Of a stretch of DNA of 64,000 nucleotides, positions 32,030-43,959 are shown in pieces; the first letter of the stretch is position 1; the number at the start of each line of letters is the position of its first letter. The position numbers and the translations under genes were made by a program. The stretch comes from Metridium senile (taxonomy: Eukaryota > Cnidaria > Anthozoa > Actiniaria > Metridiidae), in contig OX459104.1 of assembly GCA_949775045.1 (NCBI GenBank), forward strand, positions 2,775,429 through 2,839,428, written 5' to 3'. The notes below the pieces were generated by a model. It was not told where the DNA came from and searched no databases. It was given only the letters and a program-made list of their open reading frames with translations.

Positions 32030-32724
32030 TTTACAGTGGGATTACAGTATGTAAAATTAGAAAAAGTCTGTAAATATTTTTTAATATTTTGATATTAGAA
32101 AATGTGCAATTTAACCGTTGTTTGAAACAGATTTTAATTGCAAGTCTTTACGTATAAAACTAGGTATGAAAAAATAGATGAAAATATTTTTTTGCAAAGT
32201 ATGTTTATAAAATGCAGGACTAGAAAGCAACTCAATGTGTGAATCGTTAATTTGATAAAAATGTGAAATATTTCAAATCTCTTTTTTGTGCATTTTAAAA
32301 CGATTTTTATAAACTTATATTTAATTTTGTTCTGTTCAATCTTTGAATTTTAGAATACAATGTTAATATTTTGATAAAAAATGTGAAATATTTCAAATGT
32401 CATTTTCTCAAAATATAAGTGTATTTTTACATAATCGCTATAGACTTTTAGTTGTTCTTTCAATCTTTGAATTTAAGACTAAAATATGAATATTTTGTCA
32501 CAAAAATGTGCAATATTTCAAATGTCTTTTTCTCAAAATATAAGTGCACTTTTACAAGATCGATATAGACTTTGATATGTTCTTTTAGTCTTCAGAAATT
32601 AGAATAAAATGTGAATATTTTGATAAAAATACGCATTATTTCAAATGTCTTTTTCTTGAAAAATATAGTGCATTTTTACACAATTGTTCAGTGTAACTTT
32701 TACATGTTCTTTTAGTCTTTGAAT
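32030..32724 (-). repeat. ~120-bp tandem repeats beside the minus-strand ORF
   Basis: About five degenerate units share aaaatgtgaaatatttcaaa, ctcaaaatataagtg and ttctttcaatctttgaattt. The array ends a few bases beyond the stop codon of the gene at 32725-33444, so it would lie in that gene's 3' UTR. Confidence 0.65.
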
Positions 32725-33444
32725 TTAGAATATTGCCAAAGGAACTTTCTGGTCACTATTAAAATTATAGTTATTGTTATACATGCAGTTCTTCTGGTCG
32801 TAATCTAAATGATGGAGTCTTACTGTGCTGTCCCAGTTGTTGGTCAGGACATCAGGGACAAAAGCCTCGCTATTCGAGTAGCAACTATCGCTCTTGGCCT
32901 CCAGCTCTGGGAAACCTTGATTAAAGGTTTGCCCGCCATATTGCAGTGGTTTCATCTTCAGAAAATCCTGGATTTGTCGTTTCTGCTGATTTGCGTTCAA
33001 ATCATCTGTTGTCAGGGGCGAAAAGTGTTGAAATTGCATGACCAGTTGCGGTGAAGTTTGCTCGTTTTCGTAGGGCGAATTTCTGTAGTATTGTGATGTT
33101 GGCAATTTCGGTGAATTTCGCTCGTTTTCGTAAGGCGAATTTCTGTAGTATGGTGATGTTGGTTTCGTTGTTTCGCTGGGTTTAAAAGCTTTTTTGCTGT
33201 TTCGCCACACTGTGGAACACGGAGCGTTGGTTTCGTTGGGGTGCATGTTAAAAGCTAATTCTGTCTCCTCTCGTAGCTTGTCTAGCATGGCGTTGAATGT
33301 TGGGTCTGTGATACATGGAGGTAGGTCGTTTTCGAGTCGGCTTTTCTTGTTACGCCATAAGGGTCGGCCAGTCTCTTTGTCGAATTCGACAACGTTAAAC
33401 CATAGTCGTTTTCTCGAAGGTTGTCGGCTCTGTTTTCGAGGCAT
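32725..33444 (-). CDS. Unrecognised 239-residue protein, basic N-terminus, Tyr/Asn/Pro repeat
   Basis: The ATG chosen (MPRKQSRQPSRKRLWFNVVE) lies 33 bases after a cttacag acceptor, so the open frame upstream to 33564 is probably intron. The N-terminus is basic and could be a nuclear localisation signal. WFNVVEFDKETGRPLWRNKK looks like a small folded or conserved motif. A segment around residues 90-135 has two near-identical units based on YYRNSPYENE. The rest is rich in Asn, Gln, Ser and Tyr and probably disordered. No enzyme or membrane motif is present. A nuclear regulatory protein is a guess from composition. The ORF may be a final exon or a whole coding region behind a 5' UTR intron. A tandem repeat array lies directly past the stop. 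Confidence 0.55.
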   Translation of the reverse strand: MPRKQSRQPSRKRLWFNVVEFDKETGRPLWRNKKSRLENDLPPCITDPTFNAMLDKLREETELAFNMHPNETNAPCSTVWRNSKKAFKPSETTKPTSPYYRNSPYENERNSPKLPTSQYYRNSPYENEQTSPQLVMQFQHFSPLTTDDLNANQQKRQIQDFLKMKPLQYGGQTFNQGFPELEAKSDSCYSNSEAFVPDVLTNNWDSTVRLHHLDYDQKNCMYNNNYNFNSDQKVPLAIF

Positions 33445-33564
33445 TTCGATCGATTTGTTTCTCAATACGACTTTTAACTTCTGTAAGAAATAATTCACAA
33501 TTATAATTAGTACATATAGAAACGGGTGAAATAATTCTTGTAAAAACGTACACAGAAATTCCAT

Positions 33565-35084
33565 TTGTTGTCATTCCAGCAAATTGTTATCTAAATAAAA
33601 TTATTGAAAATTATATATTAAACAAATTTGTACAATTTACAATACAATACAATACAAAATCTTTATTTAAGAAGGTAGACGCAATAACCATTAACAGTTT
33701 TATAACCTACGACCCTTAATTTCATAACAACATAAAGTTGAGCTCTCTGCTAATATGTCGACACAAAATTTACATAACCGTCTTGGAATTTAATACAACT
33801 AAAATTTTACTAATTAAACAGAAATGTTCCTTAGCTAAGTTTTTAAATAACAGAATTTCGGTGTCAAAATGTTTTAGAGTGCAAACAGTATAACAATAAA
33901 ATAGAAATTGCTAAATAGTACAAAATAGTACTTAATTAATAAACAATATAGACGACAATTGACATAAAATTGCACTAAATAGTTTTACTATAATTAATGT
34001 TACATACGGATATACTGTTTAGTAGATTGCAATAAACTTAACCCGTGAAATACGAATTACTCAGTAAAACGTACAAATAAAAATGGAATCAAACTACACT
34101 AGTAAGAATTGATGATATGTTAAACGGATAGACAATTTGCACTCTAACAAAGGTAACATTACTTATTCCTTTTACTCCGACGAAGGGGCTAAAGCTCGAA
34201 ACGTCTGTAAAGTTAAGTTAAGTTAACATTTTTTACGGTGTAAAAGTTTCATTACATTATCTATCGTTTATATCAAACACCGACGCAGCCTATACTAGTT
34301 TACTCGCTAGCTAGCTTCTATTTACTTACTTCAAATGAAGTTATTTCTTTCGCAACTCAGTTTTCCACCTTGTAGTTAAAGTTACTCAAGGCATCAGAGT
34401 GAAGATCTGTTAGCTTTAATCCTCACACGACACGCAAAACTCCTTATATACGTTTAAATCGCTCTCATATACGGCTAAAATTCCCTTTTATGGCAGCGTT
34501 TGCATACATAATTATCTCTTCTACACGGGCTGGTAGAGTAACAAGTACCTAGAACTTTGCATGAGTCCTTGATGGTTTATTATCGATATTGGACCGACCA
34601 CTTAATGATGTTTCCGAAATAATGAAATTCATTCATTTGTTAAAACCTTGAAAAGAAACTACTTTGATTTAAAAATTTGTGAAATATTTTTTTTTGTAGA
34701 AAATTTCAAATTATCTTGTCGTTGTGAGGATTTTGATAGTGCTTTTGGTGCGAAACTTGTTGCGCGCAAGTGATTTTTGTTGTAGTTTATCAAAATCGCG
34801 ACTGTGACAGGTTGGTTACTAGTCCTTAAAATATATATGATTGTCAGTTTTATATTAAGCGTTCTAGAATGAGTGTTTGAGTTTGTATCAGAGTGGATAC
34901 TTGTTGCGCAATACAATTTTCGTAGGTAAAAATGGGTTACATCTTGTAAAACATGCATGATAGGACTTTGTGCTAATGCTTTGCATGGATTTGAGATAAT
35001 TTTTCCTTCTCTTTTTGATTTTTGTTTTCTATTTTAATTTTCATATGTTATTATTTCCTTTTTATGTGTATAGGCATGCATAAG
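33565..35084. other. Intergenic region with one dispersed repeat copy
   Basis: No gene is supported. At 34170-34325 a copy of the hammerhead-like repeat (tccgacgaaggggctaaagc) is followed by the tctatcgtttatatcaaac unit. Confidence 0.5.
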
Positions 35085-35166
35085 TTTCTCCTTCTCCTTC
35101 TCCTTCTCCTTCTCCTTCTCCTTCTCCTTCTCCTTCTCCTTCTCCTTCTCCTTCTCCTTCTCCTTC
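35085..35166 (+). repeat. (ctcctt)n hexanucleotide microsatellite
   Basis: About thirteen perfect units of ctcctt form a pure pyrimidine tract capable of triplex (H-DNA) structure. Confidence 0.95.
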
Positions 35167-35525
35167 ATATAATTAACATTTTAACAGCAATTTGAAAGTT
35201 TGGATTTTCATGTTATGTACCCAAGAGTTCTCAATATATCTCGATCTTCTAATTTTAGCGCTGACAAGAGAATTTCATTCGGTTCAGTGCACACTGCTTA
35301 GAGGCTAATTTTGAAATACTCCGAAAATTAATCGAGCGAAAATGTTCTAGAAATTTCCAGTCATTGATAGAAAAAACGGTACATTTTTTGCATGCTTTTT
35401 CCTTTCATAGTAAATCTAGAGATGGTCGTAATAAGTTATATTATTTTGAAACAATATTTTCCTCAAAGTTATTAATTGTTCTTATATTTTTAGTGTCATA
35501 AAATGCGTTATATATTAATAGCTAT

Positions 35526-35767
35526 AAAGACCCGTTTACACTAGCAATTTTGTCGCGCAACAATTAAGAGCTGCGTTTTCAATGGCGATTTTATCGCAGA
35601 TTTGTCAACGCTACTTTGAACATGCTCGAAATTTAGTGCAACTTGCTTCGGTTTTCTGTCTCCTAAATTCGAGCGTATTCGAAATTGCGGCGACAAAGCT
35701 GCGATGAAATCGCCATTGAAATCGCAGCTCTTGTCGCGCAACAAAATTGCTAGTGTAAACGGGCCTT
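35526..35767. mobile_element. MITE with gacccgtttacactagcaat ends, copy A
   Basis: The terminal arms are inverted and continue with ttttgtcgcgc on both sides. The interior has tcgcagctttgtcgc-like words. A second copy in inverted order of the interior lies at 37026-37255. Confidence 0.75.
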
Positions 35768-36019
35768 AAGAAAACATGCATTCGATAGCGGCCCGTGTTT
35801 TGTCAATCCCCGCGTGCTGTATTGCACACAGCACGCGCGCACACTTTCTGTTCCTTCAATATAATACAATACCATTTATTTGTGTATTTTACATACATAA
35901 ATGTAAAATATATCTTTTTGACAATAATATGTTGTAATTATTGTTAAATTTATATTTGAGTATTTTTTTTTAACGCCTATACCATAAATAAACATAAAAT
36001 TAAATATTGAATATTGTAC

Positions 36020-36493
36020 TTTTGTACAATAAATAGAAACTAGCGAGTAAACTAGTATAGGCTGCGTCGGTGTTTGATATAAACGATAGGTAATATAATA
36101 AAATTTGTAACACGGTAACAAATGTTAGCTTAACTTGGTTTAAATATAAACTAGCGAGTAAACTAGTATAGGCTGCGTTGGTGTTTGATATAAACGATAG
36201 GTAATAGAATGAAATTTGTAACACCGTGAAAAATGTTGACTTAACTTGGTTTAAATGGAAACTAGCGAGTAAACTAGTATAAACTGCGTCGGTGTTTTAT
36301 ATAAACGATAGGTAATAGAATGACATTTTTTAACTGACTGTTTAAAATATAAATGGAAACTAGCAAGTAAACTAGTATAGGCTGCGTCGGTGTTTGATAT
36401 AAACGATAGGTAATAGAATGAAATTTGTAACACCGTAAAAAATGTTGACTTAACTTTACTGACGTTCGAGCTTTAGCCCTTCGTCGGAGTAAA
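36020..36493 (-). repeat. Minus-strand array of the hammerhead-like dispersed repeat
   Basis: Four units with aaactagcgagtaaactagt and aacgataggtaat precede the core tccgacgaagggctaaagct-cgaacgtcag on the minus strand at about 36460-36493. It mirrors the array at 25.75 kb. Confidence 0.75.
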
Positions 36494-37025
36494 ATATCTT
36501 ATTTAACTTCAAAACGTCTACAAGCAAAACGTCGTCGCAGAATTGAAATGAAAATCCCTGAAACCGTTTCGTTGGAAATTTATCTCAAATTTAAACTATG
36601 CAATAGACTTTCAAGAAAAAAATTAACTTATATCTCAAGGAGTGAAGTCCTAATTTGATGCCCATTCGTGATATTTATTAAAAAATGTAGATTTTCATTT
36701 GATGTAAAAATTTATATAAATAGAAAAATGAATTCTGCATTTCGATACCTTTAAAATGATGTATAGTTAGCTTCTAGTGAGCCGAGTTGTGTGCTAAAAT
36801 ATTTAACATAGAGGTAGTGAGTGCGAGTCTCCACAATTCGTAGGGCATGCGCACTTGTGTCTGCATGCTAAATACGCTGAGACGCTTTTTGAAAATAATA
36901 TATATGCAACTCATAAGAGCTTATGTACGGTCAACGGAGGATATATAATGGGGCCTTAGTGTGAGCGTGAATATAGTATTGGCTTGTATAAAGTGGGAGA
37001 AGGTTTGCATAAAATTGAGAATGTT
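36494..37025. other. AT-rich spacer
   Basis: No gene or clear repeat is visible here. Confidence 0.3.
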
Positions 37026-37255
37026 AAGGCCCATTTACACTAGCAATTTTGTCGCGCGACAAGAGCGGCCATTTGAATGGCGATTTTATCGCAGCTTTGT
37101 CGCCGCAATTTCGAATACGCCCGAATTTAGGAGACAGAAAATCGCAGCAAGTTGCACTAAATTTCGAGCAAAGTAGCGTTGACAAATCTGCAAAAAAATC
37201 GCCATTGAAATCGCAGCTCTTTTCGCGCGACAAAATTGCTAGTGTAAACGGGCCT
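37026..37255. mobile_element. MITE with cccatttacactagcaatt ends, copy B
   Basis: Same family as 35526-35767, with the interior in the opposite orientation. It is followed after ten bases by another fold-back element. Confidence 0.75.
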
Positions 37256-37264
37256 ACAGAGTAT

Positions 37265-37532
37265 AGCCTGGTTTTCACTAGTGACGCAAACGCAAGTGCA
37301 AACGCAAGTGCAAGAGACCTTATTTCGTCGTGAAAACCGTTTGACGCAGTGATCGATAACGCAAGCGCAAGATATCAAAAAATTTCCTTTTTTCTTGCGT
37401 TTGCGCTTGTGCTTGCGCGTGGCACTAGTAAATAGTGTGTTTGCGCTTGCGCTTATTCACGTCTCGTTTTCACTACATTGTGTTTGCGCTTGCGTTTGCG
37501 CTTGCGTTGCGTCGCAAGTGAAAACCAGGCTT
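37265..37532. mobile_element. Fold-back MITE with agcctggttttcactag ends
   Basis: The ends are inverted, and the whole interior is built from gcgcaa/ttgcgc words. It is related to 29307-29800 and, by its ends, to the cataag-type elements at 62591-63211. Confidence 0.75.
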
Positions 37533-38133
37533 ATGAGAGTATGTGCATGCATAAGCAAAGTCGCGTATGTGTGTAGAACGGAGGTTAGAGATGAGTGTAA
37601 ACCTACATGGTAAGCTAACATAGAAAATAAATGAAGATCTCAGGCCTGTAAAGAAATAAATAGTCGTCGGAACAGTTCATTACTGCTCTTCAGAGACAAG
37701 ATAAAGAAAAGCACTTACAAAAATATAGCGTGTTTAATTTTGACGAAGTGAGAAGGCTTTTACAAAGTAACACCGCAAAGCTGTCGGTGGACTTTAAGCA
37801 ACCTTTTTGGCCGTGGATTAATGCTCTTATGTATAGAGAAAAACAATTTTTTTTACCGCAAAAAACTTTGATGATCTTTTAACGAGTGTGGTTTCTAATT
37901 CAGATGATTTTAATCTAGCCTATACATTATTTAGATTCTAATTGTAATTCTTTAAGCATAAGGGGCGACCGTATGGAGACCCTTTAAGCTTATTCATCTA
38001 TAATTCATATTGTGAACATTTATTTCGTGTTGTTGTGCATGAGTTTCGAACAAGCCAGTAGATAGTTCCGAGTTAGATTCCCAGTGACCTCACAAACTTG
38101 TTTCGACTTCTCTCCCTTCCGTGTAACTTTAAG

Positions 38134-38165
<32 letters not shown>

Positions 38166-38404
38166 TGGAGAGAGGGAAGTATAAAAAGAGTACCGTCGGC
38201 CTCAAGTTTATCAGTCTATGACTGCCACAAATATTACCGACGTTAAATAAGGTTACTTTACATTACTCTTACTTTACTATAGAAGTTAAAGTATCATAAG
38301 GTCTAGTTCAAACTTTTCAACTTACATGTGCTGAATCTAATGCAAATGAGCAAAACCTGTTGTTGGAATTCATTTGCATTACTGAGTAATTGAAAAGGAA
38401 AAAT
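37533..38404. other. Intergenic sequence
   Basis: No gene is supported. I find no repeat that I can name. Confidence 0.3.
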
Positions 38405-38690
38405 AGATTGAATATGTAATTAATGGATGGATGGATGGACGTTGAATGGATGCATGAATGGATGGATGGATGGATGGATGGATGAATGGATGAATGAATG
38501 GATGGATGAATGGATGGATGAATGGATAGGTGGATTAATGGATGAATGGATGAATGAATGAATGAGCAAACGAACGAACGAATGGATGAATAAATATTGA
38601 GTAAATAAAATAAAGGAGAGAGAAGAGAAGAAGGAAGAAAGGAAGGAAGGAAGGAAGGAAGGAAGGACAAAAACACACCTATATAGACAT
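38405..38690. repeat. (ggat/gaat)n and (gaag)n microsatellites
   Basis: Tetranucleotide runs of atgg/gatg with interruptions are followed by aggaaggaagg. The long minus-strand frames here are repeat artefacts. Confidence 0.9.
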
Positions 38691-38699
38691 TAATGATGG

Positions 38700-38940
38700 T
38701 CCTGAAAGGGGGGGGGGGACCAAATCCCAGTCAAAAATCCAATAATCCCATCCTTTTTGCTCAAGTTTTCAATCCCATTCCCAATTTCTATTGTTCTATT
38801 ATTTGTAAATCCCAGTCCCAGTGCATCCAATCCCATTTTCACAGTCAAAAATAAGGCCAATCCCAGCTCCAATTTTACCCCTCCAAGACCCTCATTAATT
38901 GCTTTATTAACAATTCCTAATTCACCCTTTCAGACATAAA
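38700..38940. repeat. Degenerate aatcccagtccca repeat with G-run
   Basis: A run of about ten G at 38708 is followed by scattered aatcccat/aatcccag words. It resembles the gatccctgatccc region near 21.2 kb in style. Confidence 0.4.
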
Positions 38941-39760
38941 AAGTGTATTATATTCAAAGGAAATTACGCACACGTAAAACTATTTATTGGCCTGATTTTG
39001 GTCATTTACATCAACCTCTTGTGGCTGTCTGGAAAATAAAAAATCAGACGAAGAAACTTAGCCACAAAATATGGTTCTTATCACTCAATAGAAAACCGAG
39101 AAATTACATTTTGACATTTAAGACTGAATATTTTGTAAAATTTAACAATTTTCTTTTTGGCCAACAGGAAATATTTCATTCAAATTTGCATTTTTAAAAA
39201 CCAGTTGATGCGATGGTGCACTCTGGTTCCAGTGGGGCTTATTTTCTTTTATAGGGAATAATACGTGAGTGGCTTTGTGGAACGATACTCTACCAAACAA
39301 ATAAAATACATACAAAATAATCCTCGAAACTACTTTAAACCGTAAAAAGTACTCAAACCTCTGGCATCCAGGGTAGCGATGGTGCAGTTATAGAATTAAA
39401 TCTGAATACTTACCAACATGGCTTCTATGCATGATATCCCTCTATATTAAAACACTTTATTAGATAAATTATAAAGATTTGAAGAAAAAGAAGGCAATAA
39501 TTTTAACAGAAGCGTTCTGGTTGTTATTCGATGGGTTTAAACACAGGTAGCCCAAAATGTGTTTCAGCAGCTTTTAACTGTTTTATCAAACCTTCATTAC
39601 TCATGGCCAATTTGGGTTTTAGATCGTCTTATTAGGAGCTATAGTTAATAAGAGAGATAGGACTTATATGCAGACCTGAGTCGTCATGTGGGCATGAGTC
39701 ATCGTGTACCGATGATGATAAACTTGATTGTTTAAATAGACGGAGATGAATCATTCGCTT
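38941..39760. other. Intergenic sequence
   Basis: No gene is supported. One solo cacaggtagccc end lies near 39543. Confidence 0.3.
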
Positions 39761-40290
39761 GTTTGTTCACTGTTTCATTCCTCTATTCATCAATGATTCA
39801 TTCATCCATTCATTCATTCATTCATTTATTCTTTCCTAATTCCTTCGATCCTTCCTATAAATACTTATAATACTTACTTATAAGTTTCTAAAGGATAAAG
39901 GTATTAAAAGAGTTCCAGAGAATTTAGCACTCACATTCAATCGTTCATTCATTCATTCAATCTTTCCTTCCTTCCTTCCTTTTTTTCCTCCATTCTTTCG
40001 TTCATTCATTCATTCGTTCATTCGTTCAGTCATTCATTCATTCATTCATCCATTCATCCATCCATCCATTCATCCATCCATCCATCCATCCATCCATCCA
40101 TTCATTCATTCATTCATTCATTCATTCATTCATTCATTCATTCTTTCATTCATCCATTCATTCATTTATCCATCCATTCATTCATTCATTTATTCAATCT
40201 TTCATTCATTCTTTCATTCATTCATCCATTCATTCATTCATTCATTCATTCATTCATTCATTCATTCTTTCATTCATTCATTCCGCCAAT
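39761..40290. repeat. Large (cattcatt)n / (ccat)n microsatellite
   Basis: About 500 bases are dominated by cattcatt with blocks of catccatc. It is the longest simple repeat in the window. Confidence 0.95.
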
Positions 40291-40829
40291 CAATCGTCAA
40301 TTCCTCCCTTTAGTACCACTACTACTGCTTTTAATATTTATTTAGTTATACCTTCTCAACATTTCATTATTTATACAATCCGTCAATCAATCCCTCATTC
40401 AGGCCCCCACTGCACGAATCATATATTTATCTTTTCAATTCTCGTTAACTATTCATATTGATGTCTCTTCAATCAAAGGCTTCACACTGTTTCATTTATT
40501 CATAATATCAAATTTACATTTTATATATATTTTATTTTGGAAAAGTTTGTTATTCTGATCACGTTAATGTCTTCATCAAAAATTACAATAAAAAAAAAAT
40601 TCAAGCTAGCGGCTTCAACCGCAGTCATTGTGAAATATATATTTAAATTTGACTTATGTTTAGGTTTTTACCGAATTTAAATTCATTTACTGTGTTTCAG
40701 TTGCCTTCAATATGAAAGTGGCTTTTGGATAGCATAAATTACGCATAGAAATAATCAATAGTATATAGTCACTATGAACATGAATGGTAACCAGAAACAT
40801 CTCGTTTGCGAATATAATTATTTTCCTAT

Positions 40830-41490
40830 AAAAAGAATTAAGCTTAACTGCTTAAATTTATATATAATCACTACGAGTAAGAACCTTAAAATAAAAATAA
40901 ATTTCATTTTAAAAATTGTTAGATTGTATATGTATATATGTATATATGCTTTTTTGTATTAAAATAATCTTAAAATGAGCTAGAAAGAAATTTCATTTTA
41001 AAAATCGTTAGAATGTATATTTTATTTTCATTTTAACGAATCTTTAAATGACAAAGTAATGCCATTTTAAAAATTATAAGATTGTATAATTTCTACTGTA
41101 TTTAAATAATCTTAAAATGACGAAGAAATGTCATTTTAAAAATCCTGATAAGAATGTATTCTTTTTTCTATTTTTTTAATCACTTTGAATAAGAACCTTA
41201 AAATAGAAAGAAATTTCAATTTGAATCATAAGATTGTATATCAGTATTTTCTTCTGTATTGAAATTATCTTAAAATGACAAAGAAATTTCATTTAGAAAT
41301 CGTTACATAGATTATATATTTTCTTCTATATATTTAAAAAATCTTCAAATATGACAAAGAACTTTCATTTTAAAAATCGTTAGACTGCATGTATATTTTA
41401 TTTTTTTAACGAATCTTCAAATGAAAAATAAATTTCATTTTAGAAATCGTTAGAAGATTGTATATTTTCGTCTATTTAAAAAATCATCAA
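40830..41490. repeat. ~70-bp degenerate tandem repeat
   Basis: Eight or more units contain aaatttcattttaaaaatcg, ttagattgtatatttt and aatcttaaaatgac. It is AT-rich with no coding potential. Confidence 0.7.
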
Positions 41491-43959
41491 ATTGCACCTT
41501 GTTATCTTTTAAAACATTACCTTCTTTTTAAAGCCTTTCGGGTGATGTATAATTGTTATGCTAACGATATCGTTTCGCATTCATTACACAGTCTTTGTCT
41601 GCAAATAGCGCGTGTTTCGAGCTGTCCGATCGTTAAACTAACGCTCAAACAGCGCTGTACACGAACATCGGTAACGCAACACAAGTCTCAATTTCTAATT
41701 TCAGAATGTGGTTATTTTCTTATTTGAATTAGCGTTATTTAAGCCTCTTCACTAACTCAAACAGCCCATAATCTGCCAATCAAAACATGTTTTCTTGATT
41801 AAACATAGCTTTTGTGTGCAGTGCTACTCCATGTTATTCAAATGCAAACGTGTGTTTCGATGCTACTTGCGTTTGATTTTCAATTGTTAATCGTAAATTT
41901 GTTCGTATCTTTCTATCCCTTAAAGCAGGCTAAACTCTCTATAATAGGAGGTATTTTAAAAGCGATTACGAACCAGCCAGGGGTTTTTAATGCAATTTCA
42001 ATCAAGAATTCGTGTTCAAATTACGAATTTATGCAATCTTACATTCATTATACATTGAATAGCTCTGTTTGATTTTTATCTCGCAATTTGAATATATATG
42101 AAAAATATTCCGTACTTTTGGGAAAACATAGCTGTCATGTAAAAAGAACTGAATTGGGTTAAATTATTTCTTTAAGTGTCACTAGTATTATGAATTAAAT
42201 ATTAAAACTATCTCTTAAAAAGGTGAAAAAATATTTGTCGATCATGAAATATTGGTTTCAGAATTTTGGAATCCATTCAATCACTATTTTAAAATATAAT
42301 TTATAAAAAAAATATTTTTCAACTATATTTTCAAAGTATTTAGCTTTTGATATGAGTTATTTGAGTAGAATTTGAGTAGAAAAAAAAAAAAAACGAAAAT
42401 TCTACAGAAAGGATTTAGCGTTCTTTAATTATAATAAAGCTGTTTTTTAAAATGAATTTCACTTCAATGATAATCGATCCAATATCAAATATATAAATCA
42501 ACATTTAACTTTACTGAAATGTAAATCTTTTTTCCCCCGTTGTTATAGCTTTTGCTCATTATATAATTTATATTCCTTTTGAGCTCATGGATTATAGTAC
42601 GAAAAACATTACCAGAACATTATCAAGTTTTCTTTTAAATTTTGATTAAAAACGTTAAAATTAACAGAAGAGGTTTTTCAATTCAAAAATAATTTCATCA
42701 CGTTTTAACGAAAAAGATTTACAATATATTTTGCTAATTTTATTCTATCTAGACTCACAAATTACAAAAAAAAATCTTTATTATAATCCTGAATAAAATT
42801 ATCGATAAAATGATCGTCTAATTTCAAATATAGACAAAAAACACCCATATATATTCAAGTATAAATTCCGATGATTTTTATTAATCCATTTTGCAGCTCA
42901 AATGTTTGAAGCATCGAGTAGGGTATTATTGTAATTTTGATTCATAATATCTACAGTTGTAATTACTGCCGATACACAAAGATCAAATCCGTCAATTTAA
43001 TAAAAAATATTTTGAACGCATAGAAATTTTCTGAAAAAACATGTTATTAATTAATAAATACAATATTTAATCTCGATGCTTTAAAGAAAACTCCAAAAAT
43101 TTCATTTATTTTGAAAGTTAAGAATTCAAAAAATGTGGTTTGTCTTTCATTGTAATTCAAATATGCCAGATTTTAACAATTCGTCATAAAACAGTATAAT
43201 TAATATTGTTTTTCTTGAATAAATTCACGGTTTGGAGATCGTATACCATTTGAATAAAAACTTGTTCATTTTTGTCTTCATTTACAAGTCAAGAACTCAA
43301 AAAAATTAACAATTAGTTTGCTTTGAATTGTAGTCCAAATCGTCGAAAGAGTTGTAATTATTTTCTATTTAAAGAAACTTTAGTTTTTTATATAGTATTT
43401 TTTCATTGTTGCTTTCAAGAAAAACCTAAGAATTTATTTTCGTTTTAAAGCGAGGAGTTCTAATCAATTCTATTGAATCGAAACGCAACTTCTAAAAAAA
43501 AACACAATTGGTGTTCTTTTAATTCTGATCCAAATCGTCTACATAGTAATTAATGGACATATAGCTTATTCGACGCGCAAAATATACACGTGTTCAATGT
43601 CCCGTATGTTGCATTGTTCTCTGGCCTATGAGTTCTCGGTGAACGTTCCAAAATGACAACGACTGCTACACAATGAAGAACGAATTCATTAACAACACCA
43701 CCTGTCCGGTAAACCATCTATTCCTCACTTTATACTAATTCTATGAAAAAATACCTTGAAGAATGGTTTAATCCTACGAACTGGGACTGAGAAACAGCAG
43801 TTGTGACAGCCAAAAAGCGAACGTCGGTAGACTTTTTGTTTGATTTGAATGTCTTCGCATTCATTTATTATTCAAAGCTGGTTTGTCGATTGATCATATT
43901 CGGTATTTTGAGTCAAAGTTAACACTGGCGTTTGTAAAGACACAAGGGAAAATGCCGAA
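41491..43959. other. AT-rich 5' region of the Kv gene
   Basis: No ORF with recognisable features and no clear repeat was found. It presumably includes the promoter and 5' UTR of the channel gene. I could not place a TATA box or first exon with any confidence. Confidence 0.35.

Noticed and set aside
38317..38676. Long minus-strand Ser/His/Ile-rich ORF
   Set aside because: A product of the ggat/gaat microsatellite; no biased third-position usage or domain.
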